From assembly GCA_030407315.1 (NCBI GenBank), contig JALQPE010002662.1:1-28080 (forward strand): a DNA stretch of 28,080 nt, written 5' to 3'. This document shows positions 1 through 8,462 of this stretch, one piece after another (the first letter of the stretch is position 1; the number at the start of each line of letters is the position of its first letter). The DNA is from Asparagopsis taxiformis (Eukaryota; Rhodophyta; Florideophyceae; Bonnemaisoniales; Bonnemaisoniaceae). Both the position numbers and the translations under genes were made by a program. The notes under the pieces were generated by a model. The model ran no database searches. It saw only the letters and a list, made by a program, of their open reading frames with translations, and was not told the origin of the DNA.

Positions 1-569
1 CCAAAAACATGTTCACATGTGCATGTTTTTGAGAATAGCCCAAATTTTAATTCAAATCAGGGTGTCTAATTTGGCCAACAACGGCCCCAGGAAACTGCCG
101 CCGCCCCGAGCGGGGTCATCACTGGCTTCTGTAAGCACTAACTGTGAGGCTAAATGGCGCCGGGAAGATGGGCCGATTGCAGGCTTCAAGCCTAAGTTAT
201 GCTAGGGAGAAAATCTTCTTCCGTGTTTCAATCATGGTCCCGCCTTACTCCCTCAACACAAACACTACTCACCAATCACGTTACTCTATTCCGTGCACTT
301 TATATTAGTAGTGAAACCGCCTGCTTAGTTGCTGCAATGCGTGGATGTAGGCAGCACACGACCAACCTGAAATGGACGTCGGTGGATGTCCATCTCAGAT
401 GCACTGCTGGCCAGCCCAGAAATTCTAAAATTTCGGGCACAAAAAATCTTGCAAAAATCAACGATTTGGGCGGGTCGATTGTGCCGTACGGCACACCCCC
501 ATCTCAAAAAACATGTTCACATGTGCATGTTTTTGAGAATAGCCCAAATTTTAACTCAAATCAGGGTGT
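1..569 (+). repeat. Left satellite array: tail of one unit plus one truncated unit
   Basis: Positions 1-365 are the distal part of a roughly 500-base unit and 366-569 the head of the next. Each unit starts with CCTGAAATGGACGTC, then has a GAAATT/AATTTC inverted pair, a perfect 14-base palindrome GTGCCGTACGGCAC (481-494 here), and a hairpin with 12-base arms CTCAAAAACATG/CATGTTTTTGAG around a 10-base loop (this copy has one extra A). Then follow GCCCCGAGCGGGG-type GC hairpins and TGTAAG motifs. The same units recur at 5121-7043 and, inverted, beside copy B. Open frames here are translations of the repeat, not genes. The unit ends abruptly at CAGGGTGT (569), where element A sequence begins. Confidence 0.9.
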
Positions 570-913
570 TCCCCGGATAAAGGGGTGCTCGCAGCCGCCC
601 CAAAAGCCGCCTAGCTTGACAGCTGTAATTTTAACACATTACACATCAAGGACACTGCCTGCTTCACGCCACCTCGTCAGGTTTCGAGAGCCCGACTCGG
701 GCCCGTTCTGAACGGACACTCACATCTCGATTGCCTGTCTTGCATTCCAGCGGTCACGATAGGTGTGTACCTAACAAAATTTCGGTTGTATTGTGTTATT
801 ATTTCCAGCGATTGGCGTTCACGACCATTCTTCAACTTAACGTGAAACATACCATCCACATCACTCGAATACGTCAACGTCAACCATCTCTTTTCCTTTC
901 CAACTCAACAACC
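570..913 (+). promoter_or_regulatory. 5' flank and leader of element A gene
   Basis: This stretch lies between the last satellite unit and the Kozak-type ATG at 914 (ACCATGG). It carries a GC-rich inverted element near 681-715 (CCCGACTCGGGCCCGTTC) and a CT-rich run just before the ATG (about 890-912), like the CT-rich leader before the ParB gene at 11149. No clear TATA box was found. Promoter function is inferred from position only. Confidence 0.4.
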
Positions 914-3202
914 ATGGCGGATACGCATTTCAGCAGTTTGTTTTCAACGGTTTGCGGCGATCAAGTGAGCGCGTCAGCGGAGTCGCGCGGACTCAAGCGC
1001 GGCGTCGATGTCGACTTGTTTGCGGACGTGGACGGTGCGGCTGTGCATATTGGGACGGCTTCGGTGAGCACTGCTGGTGGCGATGTTGGCCTTCCGCGCA
1101 CGCTGCACAACCACAAGCTGCCGGAAACCGACGAGGCCGACTATATCGTCGTGCGCAACATTGCGACTAAGGACAAGTTCAAGGACCTCCCGTTCCCGTA
1201 CATGTTTGATGGCGCCGAGGGACCGCCGGAGACGATGGGTGGAGCATACGCCGCGGCGTTTTACCCTTGGGATACTCGGATGATGCGCCCCGCTGCGGAG
1301 GATGGCTCTAGCGACATTCGTACCCCTGCTGCAGCGTCAAACTTCAACGCAGCGACGAACCAGGCCAGCTCGGGACGGATGCCCAGTACCGGTCCAGCAG
1401 GCGAAATCACTGGTTCGGGGGGTACGAAGCATCCAGGACGCTCCGTCCCGGTTTCGGGAGGCACGAAGCGCCCTGCTCGCTCTGCCAGAGCCTCCAGTGG
1501 AGGCACGAAGCACCCTGCTCGCTCCAACGTCACCGAAGCTACTACGCAGGACGTAACCGAGGTGGACGACGAACCGGAGGTGGCGGAAAGCATTCGTGAG
1601 CAGCAGGGGACGCAAATTATGGTGCCCAAGTTTGTGACGTCGGATTACGTCGGAGAAGGAGCGACTGTGTTGGTGAGGCAGCTAGTGGAACCGGCCGTGA
1701 CCCTTCGCGATGTCAAAGAAGACCACGTGGAGGACCTGCGCAACAATATGTTGGCGGTGGGGTATGTGAGCTCTTCGCGTATCACTGTGACGGTGCTGAG
1801 GTCGCAGAACACGCATTTGTCCGCCGACACGCGTCTGTTCCAGAATGGCAAATTCCATGCCAATGCGAACGTGACCGTGATCGACGGACTGCATCGTCTC
1901 AATGCTATGCATAGCATTGCGGATGACTTCACGCGCCTCACCCGTATGCACAGAACCAAGCTGCCACAGGAGGCAAACCGCTTGCGCTGGGTTACTCAGC
2001 CTCTGGATGTGTACTACCTTCGCCGCAAGGACGACAGTGATCTCCAGCCTCATGAGATCATCCACAAGAGTGCAGAGTCGAACCATACGACTGGGACGCA
2101 ACTGACGGAGCGCTCCCTGGTTCGAATCTTGTCGTCCATCCAGCAGTTCATCCGTACGATTGCTGTTGCAAACAACGTGGAAAACGCTGGCGACTTGCGT
2201 GAGTCTGATGTCATCCGAACATTGTTCGAGGCGCAGTTCATGGGGATGATGAATTCGACGAACACGGCTCGGCGGTGGACGCGTTTGGCTATAGCAACGC
2301 TGAAGCATCCTGTTCTCGACGACGTGTTGCGTGAGCTGAACAATTCCGAGCGCCGCAACGAGATTGGGATAACGCACCTGGACCACAAGATAGTGCGCGA
2401 GTTGCTGGAAGAAAACTTTGTCTTCGTCTTGCGTGGTCTTTCGGAGTACTTGAACCCTGCTCATGGCGGACGTCCGGATGGACGCTTTGACGTGAACGAC
2501 TTTTATACATACGTCCGTCGCGTGACTGCAATAGCAAATTCTCTGTACGCTGCGTTTGGGCGCCCAAAGAGTATTATGCGCAAGTCATTTCTGAGCACAG
2601 AGATGGCAATTGGGTCGGTTAAGCAGCCGAAGGAGTTGCAATGGCATCTCACCAATGCCATTGCAATGTATAGAGGGGACGACCGGAGCAGTGAGGTTCG
2701 AATGCGACGGAGAACCACGCGTTTACAGGATTTGGAAACGAACTTGAAAGAGTTTTTCAATCCGACATTGAAGAAGAAGACTAAGGCTCGACGCAAACGC
2801 CGCCCTTCTGCTGCCAATGTGAGACTCACTCACAAGAAGCAGCGGAATGTCGAACATGAGCCTGCTTCGCATGGCATCCGCCGCCGTTCACAGCGACTTC
2901 GCTCGACGGGGAGCACACGCCTCGAGGAAGAAGAGCCGGTTGTGGTACAACAATCCGCCGGGGAAGAAGAGCAGGCCGTTGTTGATAAACCCACCGATCA
3001 ACAACAAGCCACTGCTTCCGGTGATGAGGTTGACGAAGACTCCGCCCGTTCCCCCGATTCTGCCGTTGAGATTGTCCCCAAGATAACCAACGTGCTGGTG
3101 CGACTCCCTCCAACCAAGAATCTGTCCATACCGCTTCGGACGAGGAAGACAAACAGGGTGCAGACGAGGGCCAAGTCGAAAGCAAGGGGGTCCGCGAAGT
3201 GA
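914..3202 (+). CDS. ParB/sulfiredoxin-fold protein, N-terminal half of a ParB-dioxygenase fusion (element A)
   Basis: The open frame extends upstream to 731, but the ATG at 914 in ACCATGG context is the likely start and gives 762 aa. The N-terminal third is low complexity, with three near-repeats of GGTK-[HR]-P-[GA]-RS starting at 1418, 1457 and 1499. A ParB/Srx-like domain follows: an 'EDHVEDLRNNM' helix, a strand, then VIDGLHRLNAM with the signature DGLHR at 1883-1897 (about residue 324). A long helical region comes next, then a Lys/Arg-rich nuclear-localisation-like segment (2770-2900) and an acidic Glu/Gln linker. In known families this fold binds DNA or nucleotides, hydrolyses CTP, or acts as nuclease or sulfiredoxin; which applies here is unknown. 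The last residues before the stop are out of frame: a missing C in 3076-3079, relative to copy B, ends this half prematurely. Confidence 0.8.
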   Translation: MADTHFSSLFSTVCGDQVSASAESRGLKRGVDVDLFADVDGAAVHIGTASVSTAGGDVGLPRTLHNHKLPETDEADYIVVRNIATKDKFKDLPFPYMFDGAEGPPETMGGAYAAAFYPWDTRMMRPAAEDGSSDIRTPAAASNFNAATNQASSGRMPSTGPAGEITGSGGTKHPGRSVPVSGGTKRPARSARASSGGTKHPARSNVTEATTQDVTEVDDEPEVAESIREQQGTQIMVPKFVTSDYVGEGATVLVRQLVEPAVTLRDVKEDHVEDLRNNMLAVGYVSSSRITVTVLRSQNTHLSADTRLFQNGKFHANANVTVIDGLHRLNAMHSIADDFTRLTRMHRTKLPQEANRLRWVTQPLDVYYLRRKDDSDLQPHEIIHKSAESNHTTGTQLTERSLVRILSSIQQFIRTIAVANNVENAGDLRESDVIRTLFEAQFMGMMNSTNTARRWTRLAIATLKHPVLDDVLRELNNSERRNEIGITHLDHKIVRELLEENFVFVLRGLSEYLNPAHGGRPDGRFDVNDFYTYVRRVTAIANSLYAAFGRPKSIMRKSFLSTEMAIGSVKQPKELQWHLTNAIAMYRGDDRSSEVRMRRRTTRLQDLETNLKEFFNPTLKKKTKARRKRRPSAANVRLTHKKQRNVEHEPASHGIRRRSQRLRSTGSTRLEEEEPVVVQQSAGEEEQAVVDKPTDQQQATASGDEVDEDSARSPDSAVEIVPKITNVLVRLPPTKNLSIPLRTRKTNRVQTRAKSKARGSAK

Positions 3203-4845
3203 CAATTACATTCACTGTTCCGGAAGGAGTGGAAGTCGATGAAGACGGTTACATCGTTCGTGACTCTCCTTCTGAAGACGACCTCCTCTTCGACGACCGT
3301 ATGCCGTCTCTTCCTGACGATTTCGAAGACCGAGCCGAAGGGCATCATCTGGCGCAGCGTCCCGCGGATGTCATCGCATCGGTGAGGGTTGGCTGTCTGC
3401 CCCCGATTGAGCTCAGGTTGTTATTGGAGAGTGTGGAAATCGATGAGGAGGGCAGAGAGGTGAGGTATTTGAAGCAAGTGGCGATGGACCCTGTGTTTGA
3501 GGGGCTGCATATTCCGGAAGAACATCGGGCTCGTGTGCTATTCGAAATCGATCACGTCTATCCGATGTTCTTCGCAGCGTGGAAGATGGCTGCCAAGGCG
3601 ATGTGTGAGCCTACATCGACGTTTCTACCCTCGAGGCTGGACTTCGCTCAGGTTGCGCGAATGTCTACAAGCTGGAAGGATTCGTATGAGGCCGGCACTG
3701 GTATGGCGTACTTCCACAATTGCCGAACGGAAATCAACGAGCGAGGGTATACGGTGATGCACAATTTCGCGGATGTAAGCTACCTAGATGCGTCGGACAA
3801 GTTCCCATTTGACTTGGGTCTCATGGAAGAAATTCCTAACCAGGAATTGTTTCGGTACTTTTTGGGAACGTGGGAGGGGGAGCAGGTGCACAAGGACCCT
3901 GGGAACCGGCAGCTGTGGAGTCCCATTGTCAATACGGGGGACGATGAAACAGACGAGAAGAACCGGAATGAGGGGAGGGCTCGCTTCACGTCTACGCGCC
4001 ACTGCCTGGTTGACTATGCCGAGAACGATGAGACGCATATCGACCGGTTCAAGTTTGTGACGCGGCGAGCCCTGCTGGATGTGTGGTTGGGAATCCTTGT
4101 CCGGCTGACAGGGCTGGAGGAGTGCGGTTTACCGGGAGAAAAACTTGTCATGCCGGCATCTGGGGGACGGTTTTTGATAACGGGAAAGGGGTGTCCTCGG
4201 CAGGTCCCACACAATGATTTCCCTGTTCCTCCTCGCGACCGCAAAGATCAACTTCCGGGTTACTTTGTTATTGCCAACGGAGATGACCCATTCCCTATCT
4301 GGGTGTGTCCAGGGTCCCACAAGTACGTCTTTTCCAAAGCGCTGGAATTAGATATGTACGCCAAGACGATGAAGCTGAAGAAGGTAATCGTTCCGCCACG
4401 TTCAGTCTTCATCGGTCACGGCCATGTACAACATGCCGGGGCAGGGCATGTCGACAGAGTTGTGTCACACACGACAACGAGGTATCACACGTATTTCAGG
4501 AATGCGTCGTATCCGATTCCCGACAATGTTTCGTTTGGTTTCATCAGGCGGTTGGGATTCGAAGAAGAAGTCATCGCCAATGCTCCGCGCCGGTCTGCAA
4601 GGCAAAGTCAACCGGCACCTGTCAATGTTCGCCACAAGACAGTTGTTCCCATCCCGGTCAAGAAAGATGGTAGGCCGAAGACAGGGCAGCTCCGAATGAT
4701 GCGGATGAAGACGACAGAACCTCGCAAGGATGTAATGCACACACCGAGTGTGGCCCCGGTAGTGCCTCTTCTGCCGGGACAACCTGGATATCTAGTTCAC
4801 TATCATAGTGAGGACGAAGAGGAAGAACAGTTTTCCGACGGCTAG
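3070..4845 (+). CDS. 2-oxoglutarate/Fe(II) dioxygenase-like protein, C-terminal half of the fusion (element A)
   Basis: The frame is open from 3070 to TAG at 4843-4845. The first in-frame ATG is only at 3301, and copy B reads through from the ParB half, so this is best seen as the C-terminal half of one polypeptide of about 1310 aa. An acidic linker leads into a double-stranded beta-helix-type domain. 'GYTVMHNF' marks the start; the metal triad is H-N-D in RQVPHNDFP (His 4210-4212, Asp 4216-4218) and the distal His in VQHAGAGH (4432-4434). The Arg in YFR (4498-4500) is the likely 2-oxoglutarate anchor. The C-terminus has a basic stretch and ends in an acidic EDEEEEQFSDG tail. Enzymes of this superfamily hydroxylate or oxidise proteins, lipids or nucleic-acid bases; the substrate is not evident. 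All three metal ligands are present, so the domain could be active if translated. Confidence 0.8.
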   Translation, partial: DCPQDNQRAGATPSNQESVHTASDEEDKQGADEGQVESKGVREVTITFTVPEGVEVDEDGYIVRDSPSEDDLLFDDRMPSLPDDFEDRAEGHHLAQRPADVIASVRVGCLPPIELRLLLESVEIDEEGREVRYLKQVAMDPVFEGLHIPEEHRARVLFEIDHVYPMFFAAWKMAAKAMCEPTSTFLPSRLDFAQVARMSTSWKDSYEAGTGMAYFHNCRTEINERGYTVMHNFADVSYLDASDKFPFDLGLMEEIPNQELFRYFLGTWEGEQVHKDPGNRQLWSPIVNTGDDETDEKNRNEGRARFTSTRHCLVDYAENDETHIDRFKFVTRRALLDVWLGILVRLTGLEECGLPGEKLVMPASGGRFLITGKGCPRQVPHNDFPVPPRDRKDQLPGYFVIANGDDPFPIWVCPGSHKYVFSKALELDMYAKTMKLKKVIVPPRSVFIGHGHVQHAGAGHVDRVVSHTTTRYHTYFRNASYPIPDNVSFGFIRRLGFEEEVIANAPRRSARQSQPAPVNVRHKTVVPIPVKKDGRPKTGQLRMMRMKTTEPRKDVMHTPSVAPVVPLLPGQPGYLVHYHSEDEEEEQFSDG

Positions 4846-5120
4846 ATATCTTAACAACAACTACTTTAGCAAACAATTATCGAGAATATAATCATCTCCT
4901 TTATCACTTTCAATCTATGAACCTACTATAATGCACTTCCGTTCCATGCTTTCAAACTAGATTGTCCATTCCCTAGTGGGTTGGAGCATGATTCCAGGAC
5001 GATTCCCTCACATCTCTAGACTCGATGGTCTATGCTAGAAATAGCAGAACAATTGGGTTTATACGTGCTTCATCGCCAACTTGCTTCTGGTAATGGCTGG
5101 ACGTGCACGATACACGATCA
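4846..5120 (+). other. 3' flank shared by element copies A and B
   Basis: No gene is present. This segment is closely matched, inverted, by 19972-20249 next to copy B, so it is part of the mobile or duplicated unit and probably its 3' untranslated end. It runs directly into the satellite head at 5121. AT-rich stretches resembling polyadenylation regions (ATAATC, TATAATG) lie just after the stop codon, but no AATAAA was seen. Confidence 0.7.
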
Positions 5121-7043
5121 CCTGAAATGGACGTCCGGTGGATGTCCAACTCAGATGCATTCCTGGCCGGCCCAGAAATTCTACAATTTCGGGCACAAAA
5201 AATATTGCAAAAAACATCGATTTGGGCGGTCGATTGTGCCGTACGGCACACCCCCATCTCAAAAACATGTTCACATGTGCATGTTTTTGAGAATAGCCCA
5301 AATTTTAATTCAAATCAGGGTGTCTAATTTGGCCACAACGGCCCCAGGCACCGGAACCGCCGCCCCGAGCGGGGTCATCACTGGCTTCTGTAAGCACTAA
5401 CTGTAAGGCTAAATGGCGCCTAACGATGGGTCGATTCCAGGCTTCAAGCCTAAGTTATGCTAGGGTGACATCGTTTCCCCTGTTCCATCATGGTCCTGCC
5501 TTACTCCTCCACGACAAACACTACTCACCCATCACGTTACTCGTATTCCGTGCACTTTGTATGAGTAGTGAACTCGCCTGCTTAGTTGCTGCAATGCGTG
5601 GATGTAGGCAGCACACGACCAACCTGAAATGGACGTCCGGTGGATGTCCATCTCAGATGCACTGCTGGCCAGCCCAGAAATTCTACAATTTCGGGCACAA
5701 AAAATCTTGCAAAAATCAACGATTTGGGCGGGTCGATTGTGCCGTACGGCACACCCCCATCTCAAAAACATGTTCACATGTGCATGTTTTTGAGAATAGC
5801 CCAAATTTTAATTCAAATCAGGGTGTCTAATTTGGCCACAACGGCCCCAGGCACCGGCCACCGGCCCCGATCGGGGCTATCACTGGCTTCTGTAAGCACC
5901 AACTGTAAGGCTAAATGGCGTCTCACGAAGGGTCAATTTCAGGCTCAATACGCCAGGGACAGGTCTTGGTCCTTGTTCCATCATGGTCCCGCCCCGCTCT
6001 CTCACGACCAACCTGAAATGGACGTCCGGTGGATGTCCAGCTCGATTGCATTGCTGGCCAGCCCAGAAATTCTAAAATTTCGGGCACAGAAAAATATTGC
6101 AAAAAACATCGATTTGGGCGGTCGATTGTGCCGTACGGCACACCCCCATCTCAAAAACATGTTCACATGTGCATGTTTTTGAGAATAGCCCAAATTTTAA
6201 TTCAAATCAGGGTGTCTAATTTGGCCACAACGGCCCCAGGAACCGACCGCCGCCCCGAGCGGGGTCATCACTGGCTTCTGTAAGCACTAACTGTGAGGCT
6301 AAATGGCGCCGAAAGATGGGTCGATTCCAGGCTTCAAGCCTAAGTTATGCTAGGTACGCATCTTCTTCCGTGTTTCATAATGGTCCCGCCTTACTCCCTC
6401 AACACAAACACTACTCACCTATCACGTTACTCATATTCCGTGTACTTTGTATTAGTAGTGAACCCGCTGGCTTAGTTTCTGCAATGCGTGGATGTAGGCA
6501 GCACACGACCAACCTGAAATGGACGTCCGGTGGATGTCCAGCTCAGATGCACTGCTGGCCAGCCCAGAAATTCTAAAATTTCGGGCACAAAAAAATTGTA
6601 AAAAATCAACGATTTGGGCGGTCGATTGTGCCGTACGGCACACCCCCATCTCAAAAACATGTTCACATGTGCATGTTTTTGAGAATAGCCCAAATTTTAA
6701 TTCAAATCAGGGTGTCTAATTTGGCCACAACGGCCCCAGGAACCGACCGCCGGCCCCGATCGGGGGCTATCACTGGCGTCTGTAAGCACCAACTGTAAGC
6801 CGGAGCCGGCTGCCGCCCCGATCGGGGCTATCACTGGCTTCTATTAGCACCAACTGTAAGCCAAAATCGCGTCTCACGAAGGGTCGATTTCAGGCTCAAC
6901 ACGTCAGGGACAGGTCTTGGTCCTTGTTTCATCATGGTCCCGCCCCACTCTCTCACGACCAACCTGAAATGGACGTCCGGTGGATGTCCAGCTCGATTGC
7001 ATTGCTGGCCAGCCCAGAAATTCTAAAATTTCCGAAAAATCAA
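5121..7043 (+). repeat. Right satellite array: five tandem units, last truncated
   Basis: Units begin with CCTGAAATGG at 5121, 5623, 6012, 6513 and 6963, giving periods of about 502, 389, 501 and 450 bases. The shorter units lack the segment between the GC-rich box and the next head. The perfect palindrome GTGCCGTACGGCAC is at 5236-5249, 5739-5752, 6128-6141 and 6628-6641, each followed about 20 bases later by the CTCAAAAACATG/CATGTTTTTGAG hairpin. The last unit breaks off near 7043, before the palindrome. An extra partial duplication of the TGTAAG/GC-box part lies at 6780-6865. Many short frames cross the array on both strands; none looks like a gene. Confidence 0.93.
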
Positions 7044-7340
7044 TTTGGTGGCCCAGCATCTCCTGTGCCGAAAATTCCCGCACTCAGTTCTGATATACGT
7101 CTAGACGTGTTTCCCACTTGTACGCATCAGGGAAGGCGTCACGGAAGGTTGACACTACGCTACTTGTGTACCGCGTCGTCTGAAATAGCGAGTAGTGTTT
7201 GTTGTATAGTTGTGGAGTATGCGTCTAGTGGTTTGTAAAGCTTGCAGAACGGGATAGGGATGTGGGTGGCCCTATTTTATGAATACATGAGTACCAATAT
7301 TCAGGGTTGACAAAGCGGAAAGGCATAGGCTCATACATGT
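7044..7340. other. Non-genic spacer
   Basis: This is unique sequence after the truncated satellite unit. I see no convincing gene, RNA or repeat in it. Confidence 0.5.
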
Positions 7341-8097
7341 TTGAGATTGCATAGTAGAGAAAATATTTTCATCGAAATTTACATGGAGCTGATGGAGGTT
7401 TTAAGGATGAGGTATGAGAGGAAGAAAATTCTTCTGTGGTATGAGGATGTGTTCTGTGGGGGGATGGAATCTTGGGATGGTACAGGGGGAGGTGGAAATG
7501 TACGGAGTGCGGGTTTAGAATGGATTGTGATTCGGAGAGGAGTGCCGACAAGCATATTATGGGGATTGGGGAGACGCTGCGGGGTGTTGGGGTAGTGAGG
7601 GCGGAGGAGGTGTTTAGGTGGGACCGTAGGAGGGTGCGGTTGAAGGCGCCGAGAGGAGGGGTTTTTAGGAAAGTGAGGAGAAAGAAGGGGAGGGGGTGGC
7701 GTCTGTTCTGGCTGTGGTGAGTGGGGATGTGATGGAGAAGAAGGGGGTTATTGTATTTGGGGAGGGAGGGAGTGGGAGGAAGGGTGCGAAGTGGGGGGTT
7801 GATATGTGTTTCAGAGCGGGGAGGTTTCTGGGGATACGGCGGGGGAGCCACCCCGCAGTGCGGGAGCGTGGGCCGGTGGTGGTGGTGTATACGGTATCGA
7901 AGATGCGGATGGCGTGGGGGCATGGAGCAGCTGAGGGAGGGAGGGGTGGAGCAGGTCGGGTACGGGATGGGGAGTGAGAGGTTTTGGAAGAGTAAGCTGC
8001 AGGGGAAGTTTGTGTAGAGGGCGAAGGAGAGGGGTTGAGGGTAGAGGAGAGAGGGTACTGAAGAACAATACGTTTCAAAGGTGATGGGGGAGAGCAT
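7341..8097. other. Strongly purine-skewed, G-rich top strand; no credible gene
   Basis: The top strand is dominated by G and A (GGGGAGG, GGAGGAGG and similar), so the bottom strand is a Pro/Ser/Thr/His-rich pyrimidine translation. Frames up to 242 codons exist on the minus strand because stop codons are rare in such composition. None contains a recognisable domain or resembles the four gene families elsewhere. Plus-strand frames are short, and neighbouring ones do not join. It may be a very decayed gene or a simple-sequence region. Confidence 0.5.
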
Positions 8098-8462
8098 GGT
8101 CGAGGAGATAGGGGGTGTTTTGCCCTATTCTGAGGTAGTATGAGGACTGGTTATACGAAATCTGTACGGTAGAGCAGAAAAGTAGGTATGGAATGGAGGT
8201 GTGCACCGTGGAAGCGGGGATAGGTATCTGAAAATGCGTGCTAGAGTGGTATTGGGGGTGTTTGAGGTACAGTACGGGGGAGGTGAGCACCAACAGGAAG
8301 GGGTGTGAGCGAGAGGATGAAAAAATTAAAGACGAAATTGGAGTCGACCGACAAGGAAAAATAGAGTGGTCGCCGTGATGGATGCGGACATCCATGTCGA
8401 GCACGGCGGCAGAAATTTCTGGGGTCGAAATTTTTGAATTTCTGAACCGGCGCCCGTCCTAG
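8098..8462. other. Non-genic spacer before dioxygenase relic C
   Basis: No supported gene is present. The end (8390-8450) has AGAAATTTCT and GAAATTTTTGAATTTC inverted pairs, similar in style to the GAAATT...AATTTC pair of the satellite head, followed by the GGACGTCC-type repeats. Confidence 0.4.

Noticed and set aside
199..711. 170-codon frame near the left edge
   Set aside because: It lies in the satellite unit and leader; equivalent frames recur with each repeat copy and are broken in some.
914..4845. Bacterial or plasmid partition operon (ParB)
   Set aside because: No ParA, no ribosome binding sites; CT-rich leaders, Kozak-like starts, satellite arrays and decayed copies point to a eukaryote.
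5030..6719. Many 60-180 codon frames on both strands
   Set aside because: All are translations of the tandem satellite; they recur with the repeat period in both directions.
5121..7043. CRISPR-like array
   Set aside because: Repeats are several hundred bases long without short unique spacers, and the context is eukaryotic.
7369..8097. 242-codon minus-strand frame, Pro/Ser/Thr/His-rich
   Set aside because: It follows from pyrimidine-rich composition; no domain, no relative in the window, and overlapping frames look the same.
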